Shown here piece after piece: positions 7,300-16,375 of a DNA stretch of 25,746 bases (positions are counted from its first letter, which is position 1; every line of letters starts with the position of its first letter). The translations under genes were made by a program, and so were the position numbers. Location: positions 1 through 25,746 of the forward strand of contig CANHKJ010000008.1 of assembly GCA_947460915.1 (NCBI GenBank), given 5' to 3'. The notes below the pieces were generated by a model. It saw only the letters and a program-made list of their open reading frames with translations, was not told the origin of the DNA and did not search any database. The DNA is from Verrucomicrobiia bacterium. Lineage in GTDB: Bacteria > Verrucomicrobiota > Verrucomicrobiia > Verrucomicrobiales > Akkermansiaceae.

Positions 7300-8094
7300 A
7301 TGTTTTCACTCCAAAACCAAACAGCCTTCATCAGCGGCGCGAGTCGCGGATTGGGCGAGCAATTTGCCCTGACTCTCGCCAAAGCCGGCGCAGACTTGAT
7401 TCTTACCAGTCGTGATGTTTCAGCCCTAACAAAAATCAAAAAGCAAGTGGAAGAGCTAGGACGCCGCTGTGAAACCATCGCGCTCGATGTGCGTTCACAC
7501 GAAAGCATCGTCGCAGCGGTAGCGGAAGCCAAACAGCGGGTGGAAAAAATTGACATCCTCGTCAACAATGCAGGCTGCAATGTGCGCAAGCCCGCGCTGG
7601 ATGTGACCTGGGATAATTGGAATTTGGTGCTGGATACCAACTTGCGCGGCACATTTTTCTTAGCACAAGAAGTCGCGCGGCATTTCATGATCCCTGCGGG
7701 TTATGGTCGCATCATCAACATTGGCTCGGTGACATCGGTGAGTGGTTACGCTGGTCTCGGGCCTTATGGAGCAAGCCGTGGCGGCACCAAGCAACTGACC
7801 ATGAGCCTCGCCGATGACTGGGGCAAATATGGCATCACGGTGAATTGTCTCGCACCTGGTTGGTTCAAGACCGCGCAAAATGCCGTGATGTATGAAGACG
7901 CCGAGTGGGTCGAATACCTCAGCGATCGCATTCCTCTGAAACGTCCCGGCAATGTCACAGGCGGCGATCTCGATGGCCCGCTGCTTTTTCTCGCCGCAGA
8001 GGAAAGCCGTTACATGACCGGGCAAATCATGCTGATCGATGGCGGCATTTCCACTGGAGCCACGCGCGCCACACCTAACAAAAAACGCCCATGA
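7300..8094 (+). CDS. SDR oxidoreductase, 5-ketogluconate reductase (IdnO/Gno)-like
   Basis: 264 aa, starting 7 bases after the dehydrogenase stop. Classical short-chain dehydrogenase: nucleotide-binding GASRGLG at 13-19, DV at 63-64, NNAG at 89-92, Asn114, Ser143 and Tyr156. The usual YxxxK motif reads YGASR, so the catalytic Lys is Arg160. The rest of the fold is complete, including NCLAPGWFKT and the C-terminal GQIMLIDGG. Context suggests it interconverts 5-keto-D-gluconate and D-gluconate with NAD(P)H in the cytoplasm, as IdnO does. Its stop overlaps the permease start (ATGA), so translation is probably coupled. It could equally be another hexonate or ketohexonate reductase. Confidence 0.85.
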   Translation: MFSLQNQTAFISGASRGLGEQFALTLAKAGADLILTSRDVSALTKIKKQVEELGRRCETIALDVRSHESIVAAVAEAKQRVEKIDILVNNAGCNVRKPALDVTWDNWNLVLDTNLRGTFFLAQEVARHFMIPAGYGRIINIGSVTSVSGYAGLGPYGASRGGTKQLTMSLADDWGKYGITVNCLAPGWFKTAQNAVMYEDAEWVEYLSDRIPLKRPGNVTGGDLDGPLLFLAAEESRYMTGQIMLIDGGISTGATRATPNKKRP

Positions 8095-9527
8095 TCGCTG
8101 CGCTTACCAGTCCGCTCGCCTGGCCCTTTGTGGTGCTGGCTCTCAGTGTCTTGTTCATCATCGTAGCAATCAGCAAGCTCAAGCTACATCCGTTTCTCGC
8201 CTTGATGATGGCGGGATTATGCGCGGGCTTGCTCTCGGCGATCGTGCCGGATTCCACGCTGCTGCCCGATGGTACACGCGCGGTGAACTCGGTAATCGAT
8301 GTGACGAAGTTGCTGATGACAGGCTTCGGCACCACCGCAGGAAATGTGGCAATGTCGATCGGTCTAGCATCGATCATCGCCTGCTGCCTTATGCTCAGCG
8401 GAGCGGCGGATCGTGTGGTCTCGCGCTTCTTGCAAGCCTTCGGAGATGAACGCGCAGGATTGGCCTTGCTGGTGAGCACTTACATTTTATCGATCCCGAT
8501 TTTCTTCGATACGATGTTCATGCTGATGGTGCCGCTGGCAATCGCTTTGCACAAGCGAACGGGCAAAGATTTCCTGCTCTACATTTTGTGCATTTGCTCG
8601 GGCGGAGTGATTCCGCATTGCCTCACCGTGCCGCATCCAGGACCGATTGCCATGGTCGACACCTTGAAGATCGATGCCGGTTTTTCCATTCTGGTGAGCA
8701 TGCTCGTCGGCATCATTCCCTCGGGCGCTGGCTATTTTGTCGCCAAATGGATGAATGCCCGCGTGACCATTCCGCTGCGCGTTTCGTTAGAAAATCCCAC
8801 TGAGTCGGCAACACATCAAGCGCCCTCATTTTTCGCCTCGTTGTTGCCGATTTTGATTCCCATTGGACTGATTGGCATCTCCTCGATGTGGAAAATTTTC
8901 GGCGGCATGCCTGCGGTGGGTGAGACATCGGTGCTGCGCAATCTTGTTGATTTCATCGGTGACAAAAACATCGCTTTGTTGATCGGCGCGATCCTCTCGA
9001 TGTGGTTGCTCAAACAAAGCAAAGGCATGCGATTGGCGGAACTCGGTGAAACTCTAGCAAAACCGTTAGAGACAGCGGGACTGGTGATTCTCATTACATC
9101 CGCTGGCGGGGCATTTGGTTCGATGATCAAAAATGCCGGCGTCGGCTCGGCTGTGAAGCATGTTTCCGAAGGTGCAGGGATTAGCATGATTCTGCTAGCT
9201 TACGTCATTTCGTTAGTCATGCGCGTCGCACAGGGTTCGTCCACCGTTGCGATGATCACGGCATCCGCAATCATGTATCCGCTGCTTGGCGCGGACCTGC
9301 CATATCATCCGATTTACATCTATCTTAGCATCGGCTTCGCCTCCTTTGCGTTAGGGTGGATGAATGATAGCGGCTTCTGGGTGGTATCGCGCCTCAGCGG
9401 CATGACCGAAAAAGAAACGCTGAAGTATTTTTCGATGATGCTGAGCATGCTTTCGCTGTTGGGCTTGGCCGTCACGTGGATCGGCTCGGTGGTATTGCCG
9501 ATGGTTGGTAAATCAGTATTTTTTTAG
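8091..9527 (+). CDS. GntP family gluconate/hexonate:H+ symporter
   Basis: 478 aa, inner-membrane permease with about 12-14 hydrophobic segments. Family signatures are visible: IPIFFDTMFMLMVPLA near residue 140, LTVPHPGPIAMV near 180-190, and GSSTVAMITASAIM near 380-395. GntP members carry gluconate, idonate or related aldonates with protons. It is slightly longer than the usual 440-450 aa. It overlaps the SDR gene by 4 bases (ATGA) and closes a three-gene operon with the two dehydrogenases, which supports uptake of a hexonate then oxidised and reduced by them. No gluconate kinase, dehydratase or GntR-type regulator lies next to it. Confidence 0.9.
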   Translation: MIAALTSPLAWPFVVLALSVLFIIVAISKLKLHPFLALMMAGLCAGLLSAIVPDSTLLPDGTRAVNSVIDVTKLLMTGFGTTAGNVAMSIGLASIIACCLMLSGAADRVVSRFLQAFGDERAGLALLVSTYILSIPIFFDTMFMLMVPLAIALHKRTGKDFLLYILCICSGGVIPHCLTVPHPGPIAMVDTLKIDAGFSILVSMLVGIIPSGAGYFVAKWMNARVTIPLRVSLENPTESATHQAPSFFASLLPILIPIGLIGISSMWKIFGGMPAVGETSVLRNLVDFIGDKNIALLIGAILSMWLLKQSKGMRLAELGETLAKPLETAGLVILITSAGGAFGSMIKNAGVGSAVKHVSEGAGISMILLAYVISLVMRVAQGSSTVAMITASAIMYPLLGADLPYHPIYIYLSIGFASFALGWMNDSGFWVVSRLSGMTEKETLKYFSMMLSMLSLLGLAVTWIGSVVLPMVGKSVFF

Positions 9528-9818
9528 GCCGTCAGCGAGCGAATCCGGGATAGAGAAAGCACGTGTCTGCCAACGCGTATTCTATTACGCAGCAATGATT
9601 CCACGACCTTCTCCAAAGAAAAAAATTTTGCCGCGCCAGCCTAGTGTGATATCGCTTGTGCAATCACATTCATATCCAGACGCTACGCTATTTAGTTGGG
9701 CCACAAGCTCCGCTCTTATCTCTAACTGAACTATTTTTTTGCGGTGTTGCACATCAGGAATAACACCGATCATCCCAGTTACCACAAGATAATCATTTGA
9801 ATGATATTAACTGTAATT
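9528..9818. other. Intergenic region between convergent genes
   Basis: 291 bases with no supported gene. A 66-codon minus-strand frame (9585-9785, GTG start) has fairly protein-like composition but no ribosome binding site, no recognisable family, and would lie downstream of the subtilase. A weak AT-rich dyad ATCATT-TG-AATGAT sits at 9792-9805, past the subtilase stop, without a T-run. Confidence 0.5.
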
Positions 9819-12800
9819 TTAAGGATTGGCGCGTAAGCGAAAAAAGTAATTTCCATCAGTCATGGGCACCGAAACCAGAACTTGCTGGAAATCCGCGTTG
9901 TAGGACGACTCTGTGACGGTGCTGTCTGAGTTTCCGGCGGGTAGAGATTTCCAGGTAGTGAGGTTTTCCGTTCCTTCCGGAACGAGTTCTGCGACAGAGA
10001 GAGACTTGCGGCGCAGATAGGACCAACTGATCCGACCGTTGGCGGTAGAGTGGAATTTTGGCAGACCCGCATGAGGAATCGGGCTGTTCGGGTTACCTCC
10101 CGTCGCGAATTCTAGAAAATTGGAGATCCCATCACTGTCGGAGTCGCGGGAGGCATCAGCCATGGTCGGAACGCGGAGGAAGTTGGCCTGGAACCAGCCA
10201 TCCCACGAATTCGGATCGGGTGGGGTATTTCCCACCGTGAGTTGTATCGCGAGCTTGGTCGGCGTAGCAAGCAGGCTGGAGCGGACCTCTAGGGTGGCGG
10301 CAAATGACTGGCCAAGCGACATTCCGGCTGTGGAAAACGTCAGCGGCAGAGTTCGCGATGCGCGGGTGGCGACGTCTGACGATTCGATACCACATGTGAT
10401 CCATTTTGCACTGGAACTGGATTGGCAGGCAACGTGGCTGATGCCTGATGGTGCCGAAAACCCGCTCAGGACGGTGCCGGTGTCCGGCGAGCGTTTTTCG
10501 ACGAGGAAACTCGGTCCGCTGTTGGTGAAGAGATGGCTGACCGTGAACAGGGTATTTTGCGCGTCGCTGTAGCTGATACAGCTGAGGTTATCCCTGCCGG
10601 TCACCCAGTTGCGCATGGTCGAAAAGTCGCGGCGGCGGAGCTCCTGGACGGATTGGTCAAAGAGCTGGAGAAAAAGCGACTGGCGGGTGGCGCTTGCAGC
10701 GACAGGCCCACTGGCGAACTGAGACAGATTACCGACTGTCGCAAATATGCCGGAAGCTGGGGTGTATGTACGGAGTTCTAACCCGTAGGAGTTTGAATTT
10801 GTGGTGACGATCAGGATAGCGTCGGCCGAGGAGCCGATGGACATCACCATTTGCGCGTTGATCGTGATGGGAGTGCCGGTCGTCCAAGTGGTGGTTGACA
10901 GTGGAACGAGCTGGTAACTGGTGAAATTCTGACTTGTCAGCAACCAGAGAGAATCGGTGGTGGCTGCGATTCCAAAGGTGCCGCGGCTCGTCAGAGAAAG
11001 CGGGTGCAAAGCAGTTTGCGCGCCGGTTTCCGGATTGAGTTCGCGCACCACAGCGTAGGTTCCGGTCATATCGAGCCCGTAGAGATGTTCCTGGCTGAGA
11101 CCGGTGCCGGTGATGCGGACTTGGAATGGCAGCGTGCGGGGGCTGTCTCCGGCGTGGGTGACGGCGACATCCAGCGAGCTGGCTTGGCCGGGAGGAATGG
11201 TCAGCGACAGGGTTTGCGGGTTGATGGAAATCGCAGCAGTACCGAGTGAGAAATCCTGGGTTCGGCTGCCTGCCACGGATGGTAGGGAAATCGTTTCCGA
11301 TGCAAGCAAACCGTTGATGGTGGCGGTGATCAGGTAATTTCCAGCAATCACATTGGCCAGGTAACGCCCCTCCGCATCTGTTTGCAGGGTGCGGTCCACG
11401 GGGCCTTGCAGCCTGACGGTTGCGCCGGTAATCGGTGCGCCGTTGGCTGCACGGGTGACTGAGCCTTGAATGCTGACAGCTTGGTAAATGGTGATCACAA
11501 GGGAATCCGACCAAGTGCGAGCGGCATCGGGCGTCGAAAGTGTGAAGGTGACCGTAAAGGTGGCTGGCAGTGTGGCCGTGGTGGAAAGTTTGAGTTGAAA
11601 GGCGTTGGGCAGGCTGGTGCTAGCTTTCGAGGCGAGGGTGCCTGCGGTGAGGCTCGTGCGATTCAGTTTCGCGGGTGCGCCTGAGGACAGCGATGCCGCA
11701 ACCACGCATCCGGTTGCGGGCAGGCTGCCGTTGTTAGCGAGAGTGAGGTTCAAACCGAACGTCTCGCCGGGATTGGCATAGCCATCGGAGTTGCCGGAAA
11801 TTTCTGCCGTGGATTTGGTCGTAAGAGCGAGAACTGGCCCGGCGAAATCTTCCACAGCGTTGAGCACATTCAGACGACGACCCGAGGAAACCTTTCCGCT
11901 GAGAGCCGGGAGTCCGTCTGAGCGGACAAGCAAGAGTTCGCGAAGCTGGCCGTATGTCAGCGCCGGGTTTGCTGCAAGCAGAAGCGCCGCCGCGCCTGAG
12001 ACGTGCGGTGCGGCCATGGATGTGCCGCTGACTGTGTTGTATCCTCCTGAGATCCAGGTGCTGCGAATGTCCTTGCCTGGTGCCGCCAAGTGTACTTTGG
12101 TCGAGCTGAAATTCGAAAACGAAGCTAATGCGTCATTGCGATCTGTCGCCGCCACCGCGATGATGTTGTCGTCGTCGTAGTTGGCCGGGTAGTACGGGCT
12201 GATGTCATTGTTGGTACCGTCGTTTCCAGCTGCTGCGACGAACAGCACACCCATATTGCGGGCGCGGGTAATTTCCTGGTTGAGCGCGTCACCGGCCGAC
12301 CCGCTGTGACCGCCCCAGGAGTTGTTGATGATCTTGGCCCCGTTGTCCACGGCATAACGTATGCAGGAAATTGCGTCTGATGTGGCCCCGCCGTTTCCGC
12401 TCAAAAAACGCAGCACCATGATTTTCGCATTCCACGCCACGCCGCATACACCGACGCCATTATTGCCCGAGGCGGCGATGGTTCCCGCCACGTGAGTGCC
12501 GTGGCCCACGGCACCGCTGTCGGAGGGATCTGAATCGCGGTCGAGATAATCGTAGCCGTGTTTTCCTTGAGAGTTTGTCCACAGGTTGGCGGACAGATCA
12601 GGGTGAGTGAGATCAACTCCGCTATCAACAACCGCGACAACAACATTCGAGTCGCCAGTTGTGATGGACCAGGCTTCCGGTGCATCGATGTCAGCATCGT
12701 TGATTCCTGAGGATTGTCCAGTGTTATTAAGCCCCCAGAGTTGGGGGAACTCTGGGTCGTTCGGAGTAGTGATGGCGCAATGGTGCTGGATGAAATCAGG

Positions 12801-13358
12801 ACCTGCTGATGGAAGACCGGCATCACGCAAACGAGTTTGCCATTCATCAATGGCGTTGGGTGACTCCGGCTGTGGAATTTGAAGTAGGATTAGATCGCCT
12901 GCAACAAGACGGTCCCGCACGCGGACTTCGGGAAATGTTTGCAGGAAGATCTCCAGACGGGGCTGCGCGTCGGAAGTGAGTGCTACTAACAAGTGGTCAG
13001 CAACCATGGTGGTGGTATGGAAGGGGCTTGAATTGGCCGGGTCTTCGGAAAATTCCTCCACCATTCTCAGGAGCGGGTATTTAAATGAAGTGCGGAACAC
13101 GCTTACCCGGCGAAAACACTCTCCAATATATTGCGTTGTGGAACTGATCGATTGTGCGCCTTTGGGCAAATAGCGTGCATCAGGTTGCATCATATTACAG
13201 GTCGCAGAGACACAGGAACTACTCGGAGTGACAGTAGCAGCTGAGCATATCCTTGAGTTCAGACTTAAGGGGAAGCAGTTCACTGCATCGAACCACTGTA
13301 GCCGCATTAGTATGAATGTCACAAGGATATATGCCAGTAGTAATATCAAGCGTTTCAT
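9819..13358 (-). CDS. Large secreted subtilisin-like (S8) serine protease with C-terminal accessory domains
   Basis: 1179 aa from the ATG at 13358, which has a GGAG about 11 bases upstream; an ATG at 13382 and a TTG at 13403 extend the frame. A hydrophobic N-terminal segment (RLILLLAYILVTFILM) indicates export. Residues about 110-180 look like an inhibitor-type propeptide. The S8 catalytic domain, about 200-505, has Asp245 (VVDSGVDLTHPDL), His286 (GHGTHVAGTIAA), the oxyanion-region AAAGND and Ser447 (GTSMAAPHVSG), so it should be active. Downstream are a beta-rich region, a CarboxypepD_reg-like beta-sandwich (about 625-690), a long repeat-poor beta region, and an end with DSDGISNFLEFATGGNP followed by a beta domain typical of exported verrucomicrobial proteins. 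Last gene of the minus-strand cluster, 63 bases after cotH; it could process the cluster's exported proteins, which is inference. Confidence 0.92.
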   Translation of the reverse strand: MKRLILLLAYILVTFILMRLQWFDAVNCFPLSLNSRICSAATVTPSSSCVSATCNMMQPDARYLPKGAQSISSTTQYIGECFRRVSVFRTSFKYPLLRMVEEFSEDPANSSPFHTTTMVADHLLVALTSDAQPRLEIFLQTFPEVRVRDRLVAGDLILLQIPQPESPNAIDEWQTRLRDAGLPSAGPDFIQHHCAITTPNDPEFPQLWGLNNTGQSSGINDADIDAPEAWSITTGDSNVVVAVVDSGVDLTHPDLSANLWTNSQGKHGYDYLDRDSDPSDSGAVGHGTHVAGTIAASGNNGVGVCGVAWNAKIMVLRFLSGNGGATSDAISCIRYAVDNGAKIINNSWGGHSGSAGDALNQEITRARNMGVLFVAAAGNDGTNNDISPYYPANYDDDNIIAVAATDRNDALASFSNFSSTKVHLAAPGKDIRSTWISGGYNTVSGTSMAAPHVSGAAALLLAANPALTYGQLRELLLVRSDGLPALSGKVSSGRRLNVLNAVEDFAGPVLALTTKSTAEISGNSDGYANPGETFGLNLTLANNGSLPATGCVVAASLSSGAPAKLNRTSLTAGTLASKASTSLPNAFQLKLSTTATLPATFTVTFTLSTPDAARTWSDSLVITIYQAVSIQGSVTRAANGAPITGATVRLQGPVDRTLQTDAEGRYLANVIAGNYLITATINGLLASETISLPSVAGSRTQDFSLGTAAISINPQTLSLTIPPGQASSLDVAVTHAGDSPRTLPFQVRITGTGLSQEHLYGLDMTGTYAVVRELNPETGAQTALHPLSLTSRGTFGIAATTDSLWLLTSQNFTSYQLVPLSTTTWTTGTPITINAQMVMSIGSSADAILIVTTNSNSYGLELRTYTPASGIFATVGNLSQFASGPVAASATRQSLFLQLFDQSVQELRRRDFSTMRNWVTGRDNLSCISYSDAQNTLFTVSHLFTNSGPSFLVEKRSPDTGTVLSGFSAPSGISHVACQSSSSAKWITCGIESSDVATRASRTLPLTFSTAGMSLGQSFAATLEVRSSLLATPTKLAIQLTVGNTPPDPNSWDGWFQANFLRVPTMADASRDSDSDGISNFLEFATGGNPNSPIPHAGLPKFHSTANGRISWSYLRRKSLSVAELVPEGTENLTTWKSLPAGNSDSTVTESSYNADFQQVLVSVPMTDGNYFFRLRANP

Positions 13359-13421
13359 AACGGGATCACGCTCCAGTTTCATTGGAATTCTATAGAAGGC
13401 CAATTCTCGCCTTTCCGAGCC

Positions 13422-15026
13422 TCACTGAGCCCCAGTTTTATCAAGCATTTCCTCAATTATCTCCAATCTGGTTTTGATGTTGCTCCGGAGGATTTCTATC
13501 GCGTCCTTATTTAACCGTGCTCCAAGTAGAGCTACGGCATCATCGATGCGTGCGTTGAGGGCATTCTCGGATGCTGGCCCTTCGATGAAAGCTCTCAGAG
13601 TAGCACGGTAACGGGCATCGTTCTCTGGAGTGTCGTAGATCTTATCTGTTAATGCAGGGGCTGGCATTCCTTGTTCCCCCTCGAGCGTTGGTGCCTCGGT
13701 CTTCCCATAAAGCGAATTACCAGGGTGTGCTGCCTGAGAGAGATTCATGTCCCAGGGTAGCATTTGAAAACGACCAGCCTGCCCCTCATACAAAAGGAAA
13801 TTATGACCCAATGCCTCGTAAGTGTCCCAATTACCAAGAGCAACATTTCCTGCTGTATAGTTAAATACCGATTGCACATCGACCACATCAGGATAACTCG
13901 TGACGGGCTGATGGTTGATGATGTCGAGAAAACGTAGAATTGATGTATGCTTTCCATCTCCACCACCCTTCCAGTTGAGGAATTGATATTTCCCATAGTC
14001 GCTTCCTTTCCAATCCAAGTATTCACCTTCAGGCTTATAAGTTGCCCCCCTAAACTTACCAAAGTTACGCTCCATAAATTTAGAGTCTGTATTTTCTAAA
14101 CATGTATAAAGGCCTAGATACTCACCGTTCAAGTAAACATCCATCCAGCCGGTGCGGCTCGCGGGCACGCCAAAGGCGCGGAATGCACCATAAGACAAGT
14201 ATTCTTCAAGTCCATAACTACCTGGGAAGGATACTGGAGGGTCACCAGGTATGACCGTTTGCGGCTGCGTGCTAACTACGGGATGGAGATTCAACTTCTG
14301 AATGCCATCGATATTTTGACCACTCTTAAAATAGTTAAGATCCAGTTTGAATGGATAATTCTTCCTCTTGTCCATTACTGCAAACAAGAGCGAAGCATTG
14401 CCCTTGATGCGAATACCAATACGAGCCTTGCGACCACCCTCAAAACTCGCGATCGCCGGAACATACGCGTATTCCGGTTCAAGAACCGTCGGCCCGTCAG
14501 GGAAATCTCCGGGGTCTCCCGGATCAATAACTGGGATACCCGGGTCTGGCTCTGTCAGCGGATTCTCGTTTCCCCCAGTGATTTCTCCCCCGGGGCCCAC
14601 CTCTCCCCCCCCGTTATCAACTCCTGAAAAGTCTGGAAGGTTGGCGAGCATACGCTTCATGTCCGCCTCAGAGATTTGCATTCTGAGCACCCGGATATTG
14701 CTGGGATTGAAGAGCGAATCGCCGGGTATTACGGCTTGCCTATCTAGAACCCGGAATCTTGGAACGAGACCTGAATGGTTTGGAGCTAAGAATCTAACTC
14801 GCTTTTTATGAGCCATGCGACTTTCGCCAAGACTGTTCCAAATAGCGTCATCTCGATCATCAAAGGTCCATTGCAGGACTGTACGACCGCTGGCTGAAGC
14901 AGTCACTGATACCTGTCTTGGGCCCATGGGTGTGATCGATTTTATCGACTGAGCTTCTGTTTCCGCAAGAGTAAGAGTGAGTAAGACAATACAAGAGGAT
15001 ATACGTTTTAATAGATTGTGGATCAT
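13422..15026 (-). CDS. Secreted CotH-family (protein kinase-like) protein
   Basis: 534 aa with a signal peptide (KRISSCIVLLTLTLAETEAQ). CotH proteins have an atypical protein-kinase fold; Bacillus CotH phosphorylates spore-coat proteins. Visible family motifs are RIKGNAS (about 206-212), YPFKLDLN with Lys227, GLYTCLENTDSKF with Glu311, GNWDTYEALGHNF with Asp401 and Asn409, and LPWDMNLS with Asp426. The acidic and Asn residues expected to bind ATP-metal are present, so it is probably catalytically competent. A G/P/D/E-rich low-complexity insert at about 132-185 separates an N-terminal beta region from the kinase core. It follows the porin by 46 bases that contain a tetranucleotide repeat. VTC-domain and DUF4956 genes lie upstream in the same direction, a grouping I recall from other bacteria. 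Its substrate is unknown. Confidence 0.88.
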   Translation of the reverse strand: MIHNLLKRISSCIVLLTLTLAETEAQSIKSITPMGPRQVSVTASASGRTVLQWTFDDRDDAIWNSLGESRMAHKKRVRFLAPNHSGLVPRFRVLDRQAVIPGDSLFNPSNIRVLRMQISEADMKRMLANLPDFSGVDNGGGEVGPGGEITGGNENPLTEPDPGIPVIDPGDPGDFPDGPTVLEPEYAYVPAIASFEGGRKARIGIRIKGNASLLFAVMDKRKNYPFKLDLNYFKSGQNIDGIQKLNLHPVVSTQPQTVIPGDPPVSFPGSYGLEEYLSYGAFRAFGVPASRTGWMDVYLNGEYLGLYTCLENTDSKFMERNFGKFRGATYKPEGEYLDWKGSDYGKYQFLNWKGGGDGKHTSILRFLDIINHQPVTSYPDVVDVQSVFNYTAGNVALGNWDTYEALGHNFLLYEGQAGRFQMLPWDMNLSQAAHPGNSLYGKTEAPTLEGEQGMPAPALTDKIYDTPENDARYRATLRAFIEGPASENALNARIDDAVALLGARLNKDAIEILRSNIKTRLEIIEEMLDKTGAQ

Positions 15027-15030
15027 GAGG

Positions 15031-15057
15031 TTAGTTAGTTAGTTAGTTAGTTAGTTA
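15031..15057. repeat. Tetranucleotide microsatellite (TTAG)6 in the leader of the CotH gene
   Basis: Six perfect TTAG units plus TTA on the plus strand (CTAA on the coding strand), ending 4 bases upstream of the CotH ATG (15026) and beginning 15 bases after the porin stop codon (15073-15075). It occupies the ribosome-binding region, so unit gain or loss would alter initiation rather than the reading frame. CTAA repeats also put stop codons in all three frames. Confidence 0.9.
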
Positions 15058-15072
15058 TAGAGTGGTAGATTA

Positions 15073-16344
15073 TTAGAAAGAGGTGCGCAAAGCTAACTGA
15101 AGCATTCTAGCATAAACATCGCCCTCTGGGGCACTGAGGCGGTCGAAAGAGAAGCCGGCCATAAGCTTTAGATTGTCACCGGAGATTAGATAATTTACGC
15201 CAGCGTAAATGGAGTGGAGCTGATCGCCGCGTCCATTATTGACATCAACAAGTGATTCTTCGTGTCCCGCCCTAAGATAGCGTGATGACATGCGCAGCCC
15301 TTCCTTTTCTTCCGATTCCATAAACTGATAACGTAAAACAACTTGTAATCGGTCCTCCATAGCCCAATACCACGGCATGAGAACCAAACCACCGAACGGT
15401 CCATTACGGCCATTTTTCTGCTCGCTACCATTATCTCCAATAACTGCATCCGCGAGGAAGCCCCAGCGCTCATCATGATAGATTGTTTCCAAAATGGTCG
15501 CAGAAGCGTATCCAAGCGCGGTGTCCTGTGCAGAGGGCTCCGCATAGATATGTTGGATAGCGAATTCGAGTCCCTTTTGAGGCCTCCATGTTGCACCAAC
15601 AGCAGTAAAGACTCCTCCACCCCAATCGCCAACAAGATCAGTCTCATCAGCGCCTGCGAAAACACCCAATTCAGCGCCCCACTTCTTATGATCAATTTCC
15701 GCTAGAATACCGACGGGACGACTGTCATTTCCACCCAGCGTATTGGACAAATCAGAGCGCTCGATGGTATATATTTCGTTGGAAGATTGACGGCGTTCCC
15801 AACCAGTTTCTAGCTTCATTTTTCCAAGAGAAAGACTTACTTCATCTAACCAGCTGACTTCGGTTGCTTTATCGAGATTGATTTCGATTACAGCTTCTGC
15901 AAAACCTTGAAAACCCCACTCAAGATCGTGTTCGTCTATGGACTTGAGTAGATCATCGCTTGCTCCGCTGAGGTAACGTTGGTCGTCTGCAAGATTGATA
16001 TCAAGTGACGCTTTGAGAAAATTAAGAAATCGCATTTTGGAGCCTATGCGCAAGCGCCGAATTTCATCGTAAGCATCTGTGAAGTCATGCCCATATTCAT
16101 CGGTTCCATTGAGCCAAGCGGTTTGGTAATGCATTCGTCCGTCAACTGACAATGAATGAATCCATGGGTGATCCTTGTTTTGGTAAAAATTTTCATGTTC
16201 TTTGAAAAGCCACTGGCTGGCATCTTTAACGGAATTTGCCGTCTGCTCTATTTCAAATGCCTGTAGGGACGATCCTAGAAAAATAAATGCCAAAAATTGG
16301 ATCGATTTAACCTTACAACGGGAGAATGTTGATTTCGTGTTCAT
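15073..16344 (-). CDS. Outer-membrane porin, phosphate-selective porin O/P (OprO/OprP)-like
   Basis: 423 aa from the ATG at 16344, which gives a clean signal peptide (KSIQFLAFIFLGSSLQA). An in-frame ATG at 16374 sits one base after the DUF4956 stop and would couple translation, so the start is open. The body alternates short hydrophobic strands and charged turns, with DGRMHYQTAWL, RRLRIGSKMRFLNFLKASLDINLADD, a conserved-looking ERSDLSNTLGG segment and a C-terminal strand ending LALRTSF with terminal Phe, as expected for a beta-barrel inserted by BAM. I place it in the Porin_O_P group; anion or phosphate selectivity is inferred from family and not from residues I can point to. Lying between DUF4956 and CotH, it fits a phosphate-related role for the cluster. 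Confidence 0.75.
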   Translation of the reverse strand: MNTKSTFSRCKVKSIQFLAFIFLGSSLQAFEIEQTANSVKDASQWLFKEHENFYQNKDHPWIHSLSVDGRMHYQTAWLNGTDEYGHDFTDAYDEIRRLRIGSKMRFLNFLKASLDINLADDQRYLSGASDDLLKSIDEHDLEWGFQGFAEAVIEINLDKATEVSWLDEVSLSLGKMKLETGWERRQSSNEIYTIERSDLSNTLGGNDSRPVGILAEIDHKKWGAELGVFAGADETDLVGDWGGGVFTAVGATWRPQKGLEFAIQHIYAEPSAQDTALGYASATILETIYHDERWGFLADAVIGDNGSEQKNGRNGPFGGLVLMPWYWAMEDRLQVVLRYQFMESEEKEGLRMSSRYLRAGHEESLVDVNNGRGDQLHSIYAGVNYLISGDNLKLMAGFSFDRLSAPEGDVYARMLQLALRTSF

Positions 16345-16375
16345 ATTTGCGTTAATAGTTATAATTAATTTCATG

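Noticed and set aside
9585..9785. 66-codon minus-strand frame between GntP and the subtilase
   Set aside because: GTG start, no ribosome binding site and no recognisable family. It might be a gene remnant, but nothing supports calling it.
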